64,000 bases of DNA from Candidatus Sysuiplasma superficiale (GCA_019720975.1 JAGVSJ010000008.1:1-64000), one strand, 5' to 3'; positions 1 through 9,183 are shown, counted from the stretch's first letter. Numbers and translations are program-made. The notes: generated by a model from the letters alone, not told the origin.

Positions 1-363
1 TCCGGAAGGTATCATCTTCCTCCGGCTCAGGTATGATGACTGCGTCTTCGTGTATCTGTAGAGTATGTCGGCCTTGTCTTCCTGGAAGTCCCAGGGCTTC
101 ACTATGACAAGGTCCCCCTCCCTTATCCACATCTTTTTCTTTATTTTGCCGGGTATCCTTCCCATTCTTGCCTTTCCGTCTGCACACTGAACCCGTATCC
201 TGGAGCCGCCCAGGAGCTGATCTGCCACTGCCAGCATTTCGCCGTTATTCCTTCTTGGAAGCGGAACACGCATATAGTTGTCACTCCCCTCCTCCCCTTC
301 AACTATGGACTCTTCACGGCTCTCAAACCGGGCCTGCCTTTCTCTGTTGCTTTTTATGCTCAA
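1..363 (-). CDS. eif1A: translation initiation factor aIF1A (3' end beyond window)
   Basis: Reading the minus strand from a TTG at 363 gives about 121 codons that run off the left edge. aIF1A binds the 30S A site and helps position initiator tRNA and mRNA. Seen: the stretch MRVPLPRRNNGEMLAVADQL, then GGSRIRVQC, then DGKARMGRIPGKIKKKMWIR, then EGDLVIVKPWDFQEDKADIL and RYTKTQ, the OB-fold order of archaeal aIF1A. The TTG start is chosen because GGAG lies about 7 bases upstream and a TATA-like box lies at 405-417. An internal ATG in the MRVPLP segment (near 270) is the alternative and would give a length closer to the usual 100-115 residues. The part beyond the usual C-terminus, SSYLSRRKMIPSG, is cut by the window edge. 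Confidence 0.9.
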   Translation of the reverse strand, partial: MSIKSNRERQARFESREESIVEGEEGSDNYMRVPLPRRNNGEMLAVADQLLGGSRIRVQCADGKARMGRIPGKIKKKMWIREGDLVIVKPWDFQEDKADILYRYTKTQSSYLSRRKMIPSG

Positions 364-404
364 GTAAATTCTCCGTTTGAATGTTATTAGTAAGTTGGAC
401 TGAA

Positions 405-417
405 TTAAATATATTAC
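405..417 (-). promoter_or_regulatory. box A/TATA-like element for aIF1A
   Basis: On the minus strand an A/T run reading ATATATTTAATTC sits about 45 bases before the aIF1A TTG, so transcription would start near 385 with a short leader containing GGAG. It is A/T-rich in both directions and could be used divergently. Confidence 0.45.
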
Positions 418-495
418 TGTGTAAAGCAGGAGGGGCAGGTTCTAGAGGGTGTGCCCTTATTATTCTCAGGCACACCCATCATCGAATTTAAGAAC

Positions 496-505
496 AAATA
501 TATAC
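496..505 (+). promoter_or_regulatory. box A/TATA-like element for acetyl-CoA synthetase
   Basis: AAATATATAC is centred about 40 bases before the ATG at 541. A start about 26 bases downstream leaves a short leader holding AAAGGA, which favours the 541 start over the in-frame GTG at 451. Confidence 0.5.
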
Positions 506-540
506 GGACCGGTCATTTTCTGCACAAAAGCAAAGGACAG

Positions 541-2484
541 ATGGCAATGGCTGAAAGAGATGTTTTACCCGTGAATGAGGTATATCACCCGGGTATCGGC
601 AATTACAGGCAGATATACAGAGAATCCCTTGAAAAAGTTGACAGTTTCTGGGAAAGACATGCCCAGATACTGGACTGGCACAAGAGATGGGACACTGTTT
701 TGGATTCCAGCAATCCTCCATTTTACAGGTGGTTCGTCAACGGGAAACTGAATGTGTCGTACAATGCGCTTGACCGCCATGTTATGCACGGAAGAAGGAA
801 CAAGGCAGCATATATATGGGTGGGGGAAGACGGGACAGAGAAGATAGTCACATACGACGGGCTCTTCAGGAGAGTTAACAACCTTGCACAGGCGTTGAAG
901 AATCTGGGCATATCCAGGGGGGACAGAATAATCATCTACCTTCCAATGATACTTGAGGCTCCAGTGGCAATGCTTGCGGCTGCGAGGATCGGTGCCGTAT
1001 TCTCGTTTGTCTTCGCAGGCTTCGGGGAAGGTGCTCTTTCTGAAAGGATAGAAGATTCCAAGGCAAGGATGGTGATAACAGCAGACGGAGCTTTCAGGAA
1101 CGGAAAGGTTGTGGAACTCAAGAAGATTGTTGACGAGGCGCTTGAGAAAACATCTTCCGTGGGCACTGTACTTGTCGTGAAGAGAACCGGCACTGCGATC
1201 CAGATGCAGGAAGGAAGGGACATCTGGATGCACGACGTGACTGAGGATGCCTCCGCCTTCGTCCAGCCCGAGTGGATGGACTCAAATGACCCGCTTTACA
1301 TCTTGTATACCTCCGGAACCACCGGAAAACCGAAGGGTGCCGTCCATGGAAATGGCGGATACTCGGTCTGGATTGCGAACACTCTCAAATGGGCATTCGA
1401 TCCGCATGAGGATGACAGGTGGTGGTGTGCCGCTGACATTGGATGGGTCACGGGACACAGTTACATTGTGTTTGCGCCTCTTTTTCTTGGCCTGACTTCC
1501 ACCATGTACGAGGGGGCAATAACATACCCTGCCCCTGACAGGTTATGGGAAATAGTTGAAAGGTACAGGGTGAATCTGCTCTACACGTCCCCAACGGCAA
1601 TACGCACACTGATCCGTTTCGGTGAAAAATATCCGCGGATGCATGACCTCTCATCGCTCAGGGTCCTGGGCACGGTCGGAGAGCCGATAAATCCGGCAGC
1701 GTGGAAATGGTACTATGAGAACATAGGAAGGTCAAATTGCCCCATCATAGATACTTACTGGCAGACTGAAACTGGAGGGTTCATGATTGCACCTTCGATG
1801 GCTCTCGGGCTTCCTCCGCTTAAGCCCGGTTCGGCAACGTTTCCGATGCCGGGGGTGGAGCCGGTAATACTGGATGAAAATGGTCATGAGCTCGGAGCCG
1901 GAGAGAAGGGGTACATTGCCTACAGGAGACCATGGCCGGGCATGTTCCTCACACTCAACAATGATCCGGAGAGGTTCAGAAAGGCATATTTCGAGAAATA
2001 CCCCGGGATGTACTACTGCGGTGACTATGCAATCAGAGACGCCGACGGATACTACTGGCTGCTCGGAAGAGCGGATGAGGTGCTGAAGGTCTCCGGTCAC
2101 AGACTCGGTACAATAGAGATAGAGGATGCGCTCATAAGCTCAAAGGAGGTTGCGGAAGCTGCTGTTTTTGGAAAACCTGACACAGTCAAAGGAGAGGTGA
2201 TAGTTGCATTTGTTGTCCTTAAGGATGAGTACCGTGGGGACACTCAGGTTGTTTCTTCCCTCAGGAAGCGTATAAGGGAAGAGCTCGGTCCCATATACGT
2301 CCCCGAGGAGATACATGTGGTAAAGACGCTTCCGAAGACAAGGAGCGGCAAGATCATGAGAAGGGTTGTTAAGGCTGTGGCACTCAACCAGCTTCCAGGG
2401 GATATAAGCACACTTGAGAATTCCGCCTCCGTCGATGAAATCAGGGAGGCAATAGAGGCATTCTCAAAGGAAGCGGAAGGCTGA
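541..2484 (+). CDS. acs: acetyl-CoA synthetase (AMP-forming)
   Basis: Activates acetate (or a similar short acid) with ATP through an acyl-adenylate to acetyl-CoA, in the cytoplasm. Seen: the ANL-superfamily P-loop YTSGTTGKPKG near residue 256; the ACS-specific tryptophan-rich segment WWCAADIGWVTGHSY; TYWQTETGG for adenylate binding; GDYAIRDADGYYWLLGRADE; and the C-terminal PKTRSGKIMRR with the catalytic lysine. From the ATG at 541 it has 647 residues, the normal size of the family. A GTG at 451 would add 30 residues of low-complexity leader and is less likely, because the local box A and AAAGGA point to 541 (or the nearby ATG at 547). The lysine in the C-terminal motif is the residue that Pat-type acetyltransferases modify, and a GNAT-ACD fusion lies at 53787. 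Propionyl-CoA synthetase activity cannot be excluded. Confidence 0.92.
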   Translation: MAMAERDVLPVNEVYHPGIGNYRQIYRESLEKVDSFWERHAQILDWHKRWDTVLDSSNPPFYRWFVNGKLNVSYNALDRHVMHGRRNKAAYIWVGEDGTEKIVTYDGLFRRVNNLAQALKNLGISRGDRIIIYLPMILEAPVAMLAAARIGAVFSFVFAGFGEGALSERIEDSKARMVITADGAFRNGKVVELKKIVDEALEKTSSVGTVLVVKRTGTAIQMQEGRDIWMHDVTEDASAFVQPEWMDSNDPLYILYTSGTTGKPKGAVHGNGGYSVWIANTLKWAFDPHEDDRWWCAADIGWVTGHSYIVFAPLFLGLTSTMYEGAITYPAPDRLWEIVERYRVNLLYTSPTAIRTLIRFGEKYPRMHDLSSLRVLGTVGEPINPAAWKWYYENIGRSNCPIIDTYWQTETGGFMIAPSMALGLPPLKPGSATFPMPGVEPVILDENGHELGAGEKGYIAYRRPWPGMFLTLNNDPERFRKAYFEKYPGMYYCGDYAIRDADGYYWLLGRADEVLKVSGHRLGTIEIEDALISSKEVAEAAVFGKPDTVKGEVIVAFVVLKDEYRGDTQVVSSLRKRIREELGPIYVPEEIHVVKTLPKTRSGKIMRRVVKAVALNQLPGDISTLENSASVDEIREAIEAFSKEAEG

Positions 2485-2530
2485 CGAGTCTGCCTGAAAA
2501 GTTAGATAGGAAGGATGATTACTCAGCAGC

Positions 2531-3868
2531 ATGGAAAAGAGATTCGTCGTCATAGGCGGGGATGCGGCAGGGATGAGTGCCGCATCACGAATCAGAAAGC
2601 GTCTCCCGGACAGCAGAATCACTGTGCTCGAATCTGGAAACTATGTGTCATACTCGGCGTGCGGGATGCCCTTCCACATCGGTGGCATCGTGAACGATTT
2701 CGGCAGCCTCATCCATTACCCGGTGGAGAAATTCGTGAATGAGAGGAGGATAGACGTCAGAATTGGCCACAGGGTGACGGGAATAGACAGGGAGGGGAGG
2801 ACGGTCGAATATACAAATGGAAGGGAGAAGGGAAGGGAAAGCTATGACAGACTTGTAATAGCGACGGGCGCCAGGCCAAAGATTCCGGAGGAATTGCATG
2901 GAATAAAGAGGGTTCATACACTTCGCACACTTGACGATCTGGTCCCCTTCGAGGATTCCGCACAGAGAGCAAATGACATCACCATCATCGGAGCGGGATA
3001 CATAGGACTCGAACTGTCCGAGGCTCTCAGAAACAGGGGAAAGAGGGTAAGGGTAATCCAGCATTCGGACACCGTCCTCCGGGGATTTGACAGGGAGCTT
3101 GCTGCAACGGTCCTGAAAGAACTGTCGGACAACGGTGTTGAGGTGCACCTGAACAGCGTGCTCACAAACGCAGAGATGGATGGAGACAAAATCAGACTCG
3201 AAACAACTGATGGTTTCAGCTTCAGCACTGATATGGTGGCAGCTGCAACTGGCGTCAGACCGAACAGCGAGATAGCTGCAGAGGCAGGACTTGAAATTGG
3301 AACTTCAGGCGCCATATTGGTTGACGACCACATGCGCACCAGTGATGTCGACATCTATGCCGCAGGCGACGTTGCGACCACATTCAACAGGATTACGGGC
3401 GCCCGCACCTATATGCCGCTGGCGACAGGTTCGAACAGGTCAGGAAGGGTTGCGGGGGAAAATGCTGCAGGGGGAGACATTCGATATGCGGGCATCACGG
3501 GAACCGAGGTTGTGAAAGTCTTTTCACTGGAAGTGGGCAAGACAGGTCTGGACCATTTGGAGGCATCAAGAGCCGGATTTGACCCGGTGTCTGTCACAAT
3601 CACTTCCACGTCACGCTCAACTTACTACCCTGACAGTGCCCCGCTCACTGTCAAGCTTACTGGTGACAGGAGGAAGGGCATTGTTCTTGGTGCAAACATG
3701 ATAGGCAGGGAAGGTGTTGCGAAGAGAATTGATGTGGTTGCGGCCGCGCTGGCTTCAGGAATGACAGTAAGGGAACTCGCGGACGTGGACTATTCATATT
3801 CTCCTCCCTTTGCCCCTGCATGGGAACCTCTGGGCGTGGCCGCCGATGTCCTGCTTGGAAAGCTTTGA
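2531..3868 (+). CDS. cdr: CoA-disulfide reductase / NAD(P)H oxidase family flavoprotein
   Basis: Single-cysteine pyridine nucleotide-disulfide oxidoreductase, probably reducing CoA disulfide with NAD(P)H or acting as an NADH oxidase. Seen: an N-terminal FAD-binding loop (GGDAAGMSAA, residues 9-18), the family active site SYSACGMPF with Cys44, a central NAD(P)H loop IIGAGYIGLELSEAL, and the FAD motif DIYAAGDVA. The C-terminal part carries YSPPFAPAWEPL near the end, typical of Cdr-like enzymes, whose tyrosine(s) can assist catalysis. At 445 residues it matches the family. It starts 46 bases after acs and may be cotranscribed; keeping CoA thiols reduced would suit the many CoA-using enzymes in this window. 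CoA versus oxygen or polysulfide as acceptor cannot be told from the sequence. Confidence 0.88.
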   Translation: MEKRFVVIGGDAAGMSAASRIRKRLPDSRITVLESGNYVSYSACGMPFHIGGIVNDFGSLIHYPVEKFVNERRIDVRIGHRVTGIDREGRTVEYTNGREKGRESYDRLVIATGARPKIPEELHGIKRVHTLRTLDDLVPFEDSAQRANDITIIGAGYIGLELSEALRNRGKRVRVIQHSDTVLRGFDRELAATVLKELSDNGVEVHLNSVLTNAEMDGDKIRLETTDGFSFSTDMVAAATGVRPNSEIAAEAGLEIGTSGAILVDDHMRTSDVDIYAAGDVATTFNRITGARTYMPLATGSNRSGRVAGENAAGGDIRYAGITGTEVVKVFSLEVGKTGLDHLEASRAGFDPVSVTITSTSRSTYYPDSAPLTVKLTGDRRKGIVLGANMIGREGVAKRIDVVAAALASGMTVRELADVDYSYSPPFAPAWEPLGVAADVLLGKL

Positions 3869-3944
3869 GCGAAGCAGACTCTAAAATAGTCCGCCGGACG
3901 GCATCAAACTAATTTACCTGTAGGTTGATCGCTTTTCAGGGACT

Positions 3945-4430
3945 ATGGAAGTACCCGGCATTATGCTGCGGAATGGCTGGAACAGGGCTCAACTTCTTGC
4001 CCTTGCGGCTCGAGTGCTCAAATTTTCTCTTTCAGGAATCGTGGGTTTCGCCGTTTTCGAAGTCATACTCATTGTCGGCCTGCAATTCTACGGTATCGCG
4101 AAAATACTGAGTATTGACATAATTGCTTTCATTCTGGGAACAACCGCATCCTTTCTTTCGAACGAAGCGTGGACATTCAGAGGCACCAACAGGGAAGAAG
4201 GCAGAACAGCTTCCGCCAGAGTTTTGAGACTTGCATATTTTCAGATTGTCAGTCTGGGTGGAAATACGATAGTGATAGCGTGCCAGATTGCGCTCCTACT
4301 TTACCTCGGTATACCTGCATACATCGGCACAGCCTTTGGAGGGGCGCTGAGTCTCCCGTTGAACTACAGGCTCAGCACCATCCTCGTCTGGAGAGACGTG
4401 CGGAGAACCATCATGAGCCCGACAAAATAG
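3945..4430 (+). CDS. GtrA-like four-helix membrane protein
   Basis: Small integral membrane protein of 161 residues. Four hydrophobic segments are visible: LSGIVGFAVFEVILIVGLQ, ILSIDIIAFILGTTASFL, IVSLGGNTIVIACQIALLL, and IPAYIGTAFGGALSLPLN. The arrangement, with NEAWTFRG after helix 2 and NYRLSTILVWRD at the end, fits the GtrA family, which takes part in moving polyprenyl-linked sugars across the membrane or in cell-surface polysaccharide synthesis. No glycosyltransferase partner lies beside it here; it stands alone between cdr and an aldolase gene. Substrate unknown. Confidence 0.7.
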   Translation: MEVPGIMLRNGWNRAQLLALAARVLKFSLSGIVGFAVFEVILIVGLQFYGIAKILSIDIIAFILGTTASFLSNEAWTFRGTNREEGRTASARVLRLAYFQIVSLGGNTIVIACQIALLLYLGIPAYIGTAFGGALSLPLNYRLSTILVWRDVRRTIMSPTK

Positions 4431-4723
4431 AACCGGGAGAAAATCTAGTTGTGTGTTTCAAAACTTGTGTTCATGTTTCCAAATTATTCTCTGTCACCGC
4501 AAAGAAATGAATTCGTTATTCCGGGATCTCATTAAATGAGTTTATGGCGGCAATGTAAAATGCGGAAGCAGGTTTTGAATCACACCACTGCCAATGAGCT
4601 GGATGAAACCTGCTCATTTAGGGGAGCTCATTTACAGGTAGCGATGAACAGGAAAAATACCTTGTAAACACCTTCCAGCAGATTCCCAAATGATTAATAG
4701 AACCGGAGGGGTAGCCGGAAGTC

Positions 4724-5629
4724 ATGGAGTTTAAAATAGAAGGCATCTGGTCCCCTATGCCAACACCGCTTGACAGATACGGAAAAGTGGACATACCAAA
4801 GATTGGTGCAGTTGTTGATTATCTGATTGAAGGCGGGATCGATGGCCTTTTTCCTCTTGGAACGACCGGGGAATTTGCGATGCTCGACAGAGAGGAAAGA
4901 AGGACAGTGATACGCGAAGTGGTTGAAAGCGCAGGTAAGAGGGTACCGGTTCTTGCCGGAATCTCAGATCCTAGCCTTGAGAACATAATTGAATTTGCCA
5001 GAGATGCGTCAGCTGCAGGTGCGGACGGTCTGGTGGCCACACCTCCGTACTATTATTCCGTTGGCGATGAAGGCATTGTCAACCATTACAGGAACATACA
5101 TGAGCATGTGGAGCTGCCCTTGCTGATATACAACATACCCGAATGGACGCATAATCCGGTCAGCCCGACGGCACTCAAAGAGCTCGCCGACGAAGATATC
5201 GTCGCCGGAATGAAATACACTGAAAACAATCTGTTCAACCTGCTGAGGTATATCGACGTTGCAGGTGACAGAATAGCCATATTCACAGGTTCCGACGCGA
5301 TGGCGCTCACCTGTCTGGAGTTTGGAGGCAGGGGCGCTGTTGTAAGCATGAGCAACGTATGGCCTGCAAAGGCTGCGAGCATTTTCGACCACTACAGGGA
5401 AGGCAGAATTGACGAGGCAAGAAAGGCGCAGAAAGAACTGCTGCCTGTTATCGAGGCCGTCGGAATAGGACACTTCCCGGCCGGACTGAAGGAAGCGATG
5501 GCACAGGTTGGTATGAACGTCGGCGGCGTGAAGAAACCCCTCGAACAAGCAAGCAGGAAGGAAAGGAACGATATCAGAAGATTGCTGGAGAAGACGGGTC
5601 TATCTCTCAATCGAAGGCTACGCACCTGA
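4724..5629 (+). CDS. DapA/NanA-family aldolase (class I, Schiff-base)
   Basis: TIM-barrel aldolase/synthase of 301 residues. Seen: GTTGE at 46-50 (pyruvate-binding loop), Tyr136 in LLIYNIP and the Schiff-base Lys164 in GMKYTENN, the canonical catalytic set of the dihydrodipicolinate synthase / N-acetylneuraminate lyase / 2-keto-3-deoxygluconate aldolase superfamily. ATG follows GGAGGGG by about 14 bases, a loosely spaced ribosome site. No lysine-biosynthesis neighbours are present, so a sugar-acid aldolase, for example 2-keto-3-deoxygluconate aldolase of a non-phosphorylating Entner-Doudoroff route, is at least as likely as DapA. The sequence does not decide between them. Confidence 0.8.
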   Translation: MEFKIEGIWSPMPTPLDRYGKVDIPKIGAVVDYLIEGGIDGLFPLGTTGEFAMLDREERRTVIREVVESAGKRVPVLAGISDPSLENIIEFARDASAAGADGLVATPPYYYSVGDEGIVNHYRNIHEHVELPLLIYNIPEWTHNPVSPTALKELADEDIVAGMKYTENNLFNLLRYIDVAGDRIAIFTGSDAMALTCLEFGGRGAVVSMSNVWPAKAASIFDHYREGRIDEARKAQKELLPVIEAVGIGHFPAGLKEAMAQVGMNVGGVKKPLEQASRKERNDIRRLLEKTGLSLNRRLRT

Positions 5630-5844
5630 TTTAATATCGAAGCGGTAACAGCAACAGCGGGGAATCAGAATTTCGCCGCTTCCGTCGGACGATGCAACCG
5701 AACCACTTTTGTTCACCCTGCTTCACGTTCTTCAAGCACCTGTGTCTGCAGCAAATCCGCCGCCGTCAAGGGCCATGTGGTCTGAAGTTCCTGTTCCTGA
5801 ATCGGTTCAAGGATACTCGTGAAAGTAACTGTGCCGTTTACCGT

Positions 5845-6006
5845 TTAGCAGAGCGTTGCGTTCTGTGCATTGATGGTGGAAACGGCTGTAAGAGGCTGCG
5901 CGTTTTGCAGCTGACTGGTGCAGGCTGCTTCCATCTGCATGATGTAGATCGCTGAGATGATGATCGCGGTTGCGACAACGACCGCGAAAATCATACGCGA
6001 CCACAT
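5845..6006 (-). CDS. small single-span membrane ORF, unrecognised
   Basis: 53 codons from ATG at 6006. The translation starts MWSRMIFAVVVATAIIISAI, one N-terminal hydrophobic helix of about 18 residues, followed by a polar, Gln/Asn/Ala-rich tail ending ...NAQNATLC. A short basic N-terminus, a helix and a small outer tail resemble pilin-like or other anchored secreted peptides, but length and family are unclear. No clear ribosome site. It may equally be the remnant of a larger surface-protein gene, since its neighbourhood is decayed. Confidence 0.3.
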   Translation of the reverse strand: MWSRMIFAVVVATAIIISAIYIMQMEAACTSQLQNAQPLTAVSTINAQNATLC

Positions 6007-6242
6007 GCACATTTACCGAAGGGCGTGAACAGGTTCCCACCTCGAGATAACTGGCAGTTGCATACACCTTTCTGCTTTTGACCGGGATGATTCGCCTGCA
6101 CCAGTAACAAAAACATTCGGCAATGAAGCCGGAGCTGTAACTCACTCAGCTAATAGTGGGTTGCATCAGCTGTCGCTATCGAGGAATAAACCGACGCCTG
6201 TCACATTAGTGGCATTGAAATTCACTTACTTATGTGAATAGA

Positions 6243-6264
6243 ATGGGTCTGCTCAGATTTGAAC
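6243..6264. repeat. imperfect copy of tRNA-Pro 3' end (possible att site)
   Basis: 22 bases starting atgggtc and ending cagatttgaac match 9188-9209, the T-loop to acceptor 3' end of tRNA-Pro, at 19 of 22 positions in the same orientation. In tRNA sense it reads T-loop TTCAAAT, a T-stem strand, then CAGACCC. The two copies lie about 2.95 kb apart and bracket the decayed region with the transposase. This is the pattern left by elements that integrate at tRNA 3' ends; chance or a remnant of another tRNA is possible. Confidence 0.45.
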
Positions 6265-6631
6265 GATAATTGGTTTGAACCAGTATGTATTTTACGGTTT
6301 TTGAACAAAATTTGCCATGCTTTTTGAGTAATGACCGGCGCTCATTTCAACGCACTTCTCTCACCGCCGGTTCATGTATCGTAACCCCGAATGCGTTAAT
6401 CGGCGTTTCCACTGCTACCGGCGAGTGCATGCTTTACCGTTGTGCGCTGCGTCCCTGCCAGGTGATCTTCTGACAGCTGTGTGTTTCATTATAATCTATG
6501 TTCAATTCCTTAAGCTTCAGTAGTAAACCTCTTTCACGATGAAAGCGGTTTTCAGAGGGCTTCCCTCCGGGTGTTTTCCTATCCCCTTCAGGAACTGCCT
6601 GTTTTCCATTCGCTCTGCCATGTGATATGCC

Positions 6632-7126
6632 TCACAGATTTGCTGGTATTGCGTGATATTCTACGGAAACGCCTGCAGGCACGGAAAGGACAATCGGGGA
6701 CACGACGGTGAACGTGTCTATGCTGTTAACCTCCGGCGTAATCATGACTTCCCAAGTTGCACCGCCGGGGGGTACTGAAAAGTTAAGCGTCCCGGATAGC
6801 GCATACCCTGTCTGCCAGACTGTTTTCACCATGCTTGTGTTGTTCGGATAGAAGTATACGAGTGAGAGGGAGCATCCGTCCGTCGAATTCCATGCGCCTT
6901 TCACGGCGACTGGGACGGCACCCTTCACCTTCAGCGAGAAGAGCATTATCGCACCGGAACTGTTGACTGAACCGTTGAAATAGAGAGGCATACTCCATCC
7001 GGCCGGCAGCACCGTCAGCGTACGGGCATGACTGTCCGGCGCTTCCCTAGTCAGATAGGCCATCACGCCTGCGGTTGCCGTGATTAGCAGCACCGCAACC
7101 ATGATTGCAACGTGCTTTGCCATCAT
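6632..7126 (-). CDS. membrane-anchored or secreted protein, unrecognised
   Basis: 164 residues. The N-terminus reads MMAKHVAIMVAVLLITATAG, a basic start and one strong hydrophobic helix (signal anchor), followed by an extracytoplasmic part rich in Ser, Thr, Val and Pro with several N-x-S/T sites (NGSVNSSG, NSTDG, NNTS), suggesting a beta-rich, possibly glycosylated outer domain. ATGATG at the start gives two choices; AGGT lies just upstream and favours the second. There is no recognisable family. It stands in the accessory region beside broken genes but is itself intact. Confidence 0.6.
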   Translation of the reverse strand: MMAKHVAIMVAVLLITATAGVMAYLTREAPDSHARTLTVLPAGWSMPLYFNGSVNSSGAIMLFSLKVKGAVPVAVKGAWNSTDGCSLSLVYFYPNNTSMVKTVWQTGYALSGTLNFSVPPGGATWEVMITPEVNSIDTFTVVSPIVLSVPAGVSVEYHAIPANL

Positions 7127-7268
7127 CTACCTGAAGGAATCGTGAGCGAATTATTTAACGATACCATAAGCTGAATTGAACCGGGCGATGTGCTATCCCC
7201 GTAAAAATATCCTCCGTATAGCATGAGCGTTTTCCCTGGATTTGTATATTGTTAGAAAATCGAAAGTG

Positions 7269-7734
7269 TTATTCGATATTTACCTTCACCTCAGATAATC
7301 GATACAGCTTGCCTTTCACCTGGCTTCCCATAGGGCGGGCATCAAGAGTAAGAGATAGCGGATAACAACCCGGCGCTTCAATGGAACATCCGAAAACAAA
7401 TGTCCCTCCCTCGCCTGGCTCGAGCGTAATGTCTTGGGTAGAGAAAACACCAGATCTTCCCATCCACTGGATTCCCAGAAATTGAAAGCCATTGAGTGGA
7501 GTATTTCGCACTGAGACGTAAACAGGCATGGACTGTTTTGTTTCGCATGTAGAAAAACAACGAAATGGGAGCACCGCCTTTGACCGACGGATGCTTAAGC
7601 GGCTTCACAAGACGGCAATCCAACGGGTTAAAATGCAGTACCCATTTGTCAATTAGGCATTTCAAAACTTCATATATTCCTGTTGAAATTAAACCTGCGA
7701 GCACGCCTCCTGCAAGAGCGGACAAGTAACCCAT
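7269..7734 (-). pseudogene. frameshifted anchored protein gene
   Basis: Two overlapping minus frames together make one plausible protein. The first (start 7734) reads MGYLSALAGGVLAGLISTGI, a hydrophobic N-terminal segment, then ...LDCRLVKPLKHPSVKGGAPI. The second frame, open from about 7574 to 7269, continues with MPVYVSVRNTPLNGF, GVFSTQDITLEPGEGGTFVF and LSLTLDARPMGSQVKGKLYR, which has the look of a beta-sandwich domain. The switch must occur near 7530-7560, where a run of five A lies at 7553-7557. It is either a true one-base mutation or an assembly error. Function unknown. Confidence 0.5.
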
Positions 7735-7845
7735 AAGTTCTCGCAGCGCTAAGAAATATTTCAGATTTATATATCCTTAATAGGGTCAATGGCCGTTTGT
7801 TTCTCAAAGCCAGTGGACATCTAACTTCACTCGGAATAATGTTGT

Positions 7846-8439
7846 CTAGCCAGCCTGTCCCCGATCGATTTGTCTACTCCCTGAAGGTTGAATCCAGCAC
7901 CAGCAGACCCTATTCAGCTTCAATTCACCTGCCTGCCCCGCCGGTTCCTGACCCGATGCTGTTGTCAACTCTGGCAGCAGTTCCCTCGCCTTATCCACCA
8001 GCCTGCCCTCCTTCCTTGCCTCATACAAGGCAGAAACAAGACTTTGATTGTTGGATCGGACCTTGAGCCTTGCCGCAAGTGCTTCGCCTCCCTCTCCGCT
8101 GTTTGCAGGTTCGTCGAGTATCTCCTTCACTGCTTTCATCGCTCTTAGAGGGGTACCACCCAGTGTTATCTCTCTCTGTCGTCTTTCGTTAAGCTCCTTT
8201 TTAAGCGATTCTTTCACCTCACTCATTCTTTCAAGCAGACGGCCATAATCAATCCGCTCTTCATGATTTTCGGCCTCCCCATCGAGCAATATGAAGACAG
8301 TGTCGGTAATCAAGTCGCTTATTTCTCTGTCGCCGTCGAAGTACTTTGTTCGCCAGTAGAGATCGGAACCGTTCCTAAACACCACAAACCCGGCATTCCT
8401 TTTGCCTTTCTTGAAGGCGCCGATGTCGTCTGGTATCCT
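7846..8439 (-). pseudogene. truncated helicase-like C-terminal fragment
   Basis: An open minus frame follows a TAG at 8440-8442 and has no good start. It translates as RIPDDIGAFKKGKRNAGFVV, FRNGSDLYWRTKYFDGDREI, then a charged helical part with LLERMSEVKESLKKELNERR and LDEPANSGEGGEALAARLKV. The beta-rich opening with YW, followed by a charged helical tail, weakly recalls the C-terminal end of large SNF2/HepA-type archaeal helicases; this is impression only. The 5' part is missing exactly where the transposase remnant begins, so the element probably removed or displaced it. The last 20 or so residues (Trp/Cys-rich) look out of frame. Confidence 0.35.
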
Positions 8440-8527
8440 CTACAGCTATTCGATGGGTTTATCCTAGTTTATGTTTGCGAGTGTGTCAAGAGGATCGCTT
8501 GTGTGGAATGGACCCCTGTTTTTACAA

Positions 8528-9183
8528 TCACCTTCTGCCTTTTAGATTTGATGTGACCACCTCCGGCGCAAGCTGCTTCTTCCAATTCATGTAAAACTCT
8601 CTTGGTGTCGAATAACCTATTGCTGCATGGAGTCTTGCATTGTTGTAGTCGCTGAATACATGCGGCGTGTATTCGGCAGCTTCCACGTAGCTGCCGAACT
8701 CCATGGACCCAGATGTACTCAGTCTTCAGCGTGCTGTGAAACGACTCGATATGCCCCTGCTGTTCAGGTGTGCTGTTTGCGATGAATTCCTGCCTTATGC
8801 CCAGCGCCTTCATGGACTCCATGAATGCACTGGACGAGAACTGCGAGCCGTTGTCCGACCTCAGAACGAGGTTGGGCAGATCCATCCCTTCTGTTGCCCT
8901 GAGGAGGCAATCAATTGCATGCTGCTTCCTCATGTCCCTGGCAAACAAATATGCCAGCCATTCCCTTGTAAAGCAGTCCGGGATGTTGAAGAGGTAGCAT
9001 CGTCTGTCGTTGCCGCACCAGACATAGGTTATGTCTGTCTCCCACAGCTGGTCGGGAGCTGTGGGAATGAACCTTATGCGTTCAGAGCCTGCAAATGACC
9101 TTTCCCTCTTCCTCGGGGACTGGCACTTTTTCTCATGGATCGAACGATTCTGAGGCCGTTATTTGATGGTTTGGAACCACAAT
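8528..9183 (-). mobile_element. IS3-type transposase (OrfB) remnant with frameshifts
   Basis: The rve/DDE integrase core is clear: WETDITYVW (first Asp), LVLRSDNGSQFSS (second Asp), then STPEQQGHIESFHSTLKTEY with the Glu. The gene is broken in two places. Near 8705 the frame shifts and the C-terminus continues elsewhere as MEFGSYVEAAEYTPHVF, SDYNNARLHAAIGY and NWKKQLAPEV, stopping at 8528. Near 9131-9135, at a run of five T, the N-terminal part SNNGLRIVRSMRK is in a different frame from KCQSPRKRERSFAG. No OrfA, start codon or clear terminal inverted repeats were found. The remnant ends against the 3' end of tRNA-Pro. Confidence 0.75.

Larger units (their letters stand above)
5630..6631. other. 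1 kb gene-poor stretch
   Basis: No convincing full gene on either strand. It contains one small minus-strand ORF with a membrane segment (5845-6006) and an imperfect copy of a tRNA 3' end (6243-6264). Longer open frames here have cysteine/histidine-rich translations without family features and were not called. The stretch is the left part of what looks like an integrated, decaying segment ending at tRNA-Pro. Confidence 0.5.

Noticed and set aside
565-1233. 222-codon minus frame within acs
   Set aside because: Fully opposite the acs coding sequence, Cys/His/Ser-rich translation without family pattern.
5807-6145. 112-codon minus frame in the island
   Set aside because: Cys/His/Arg-rich translation in a different frame from the more plausible small membrane ORF at 5845-6006.
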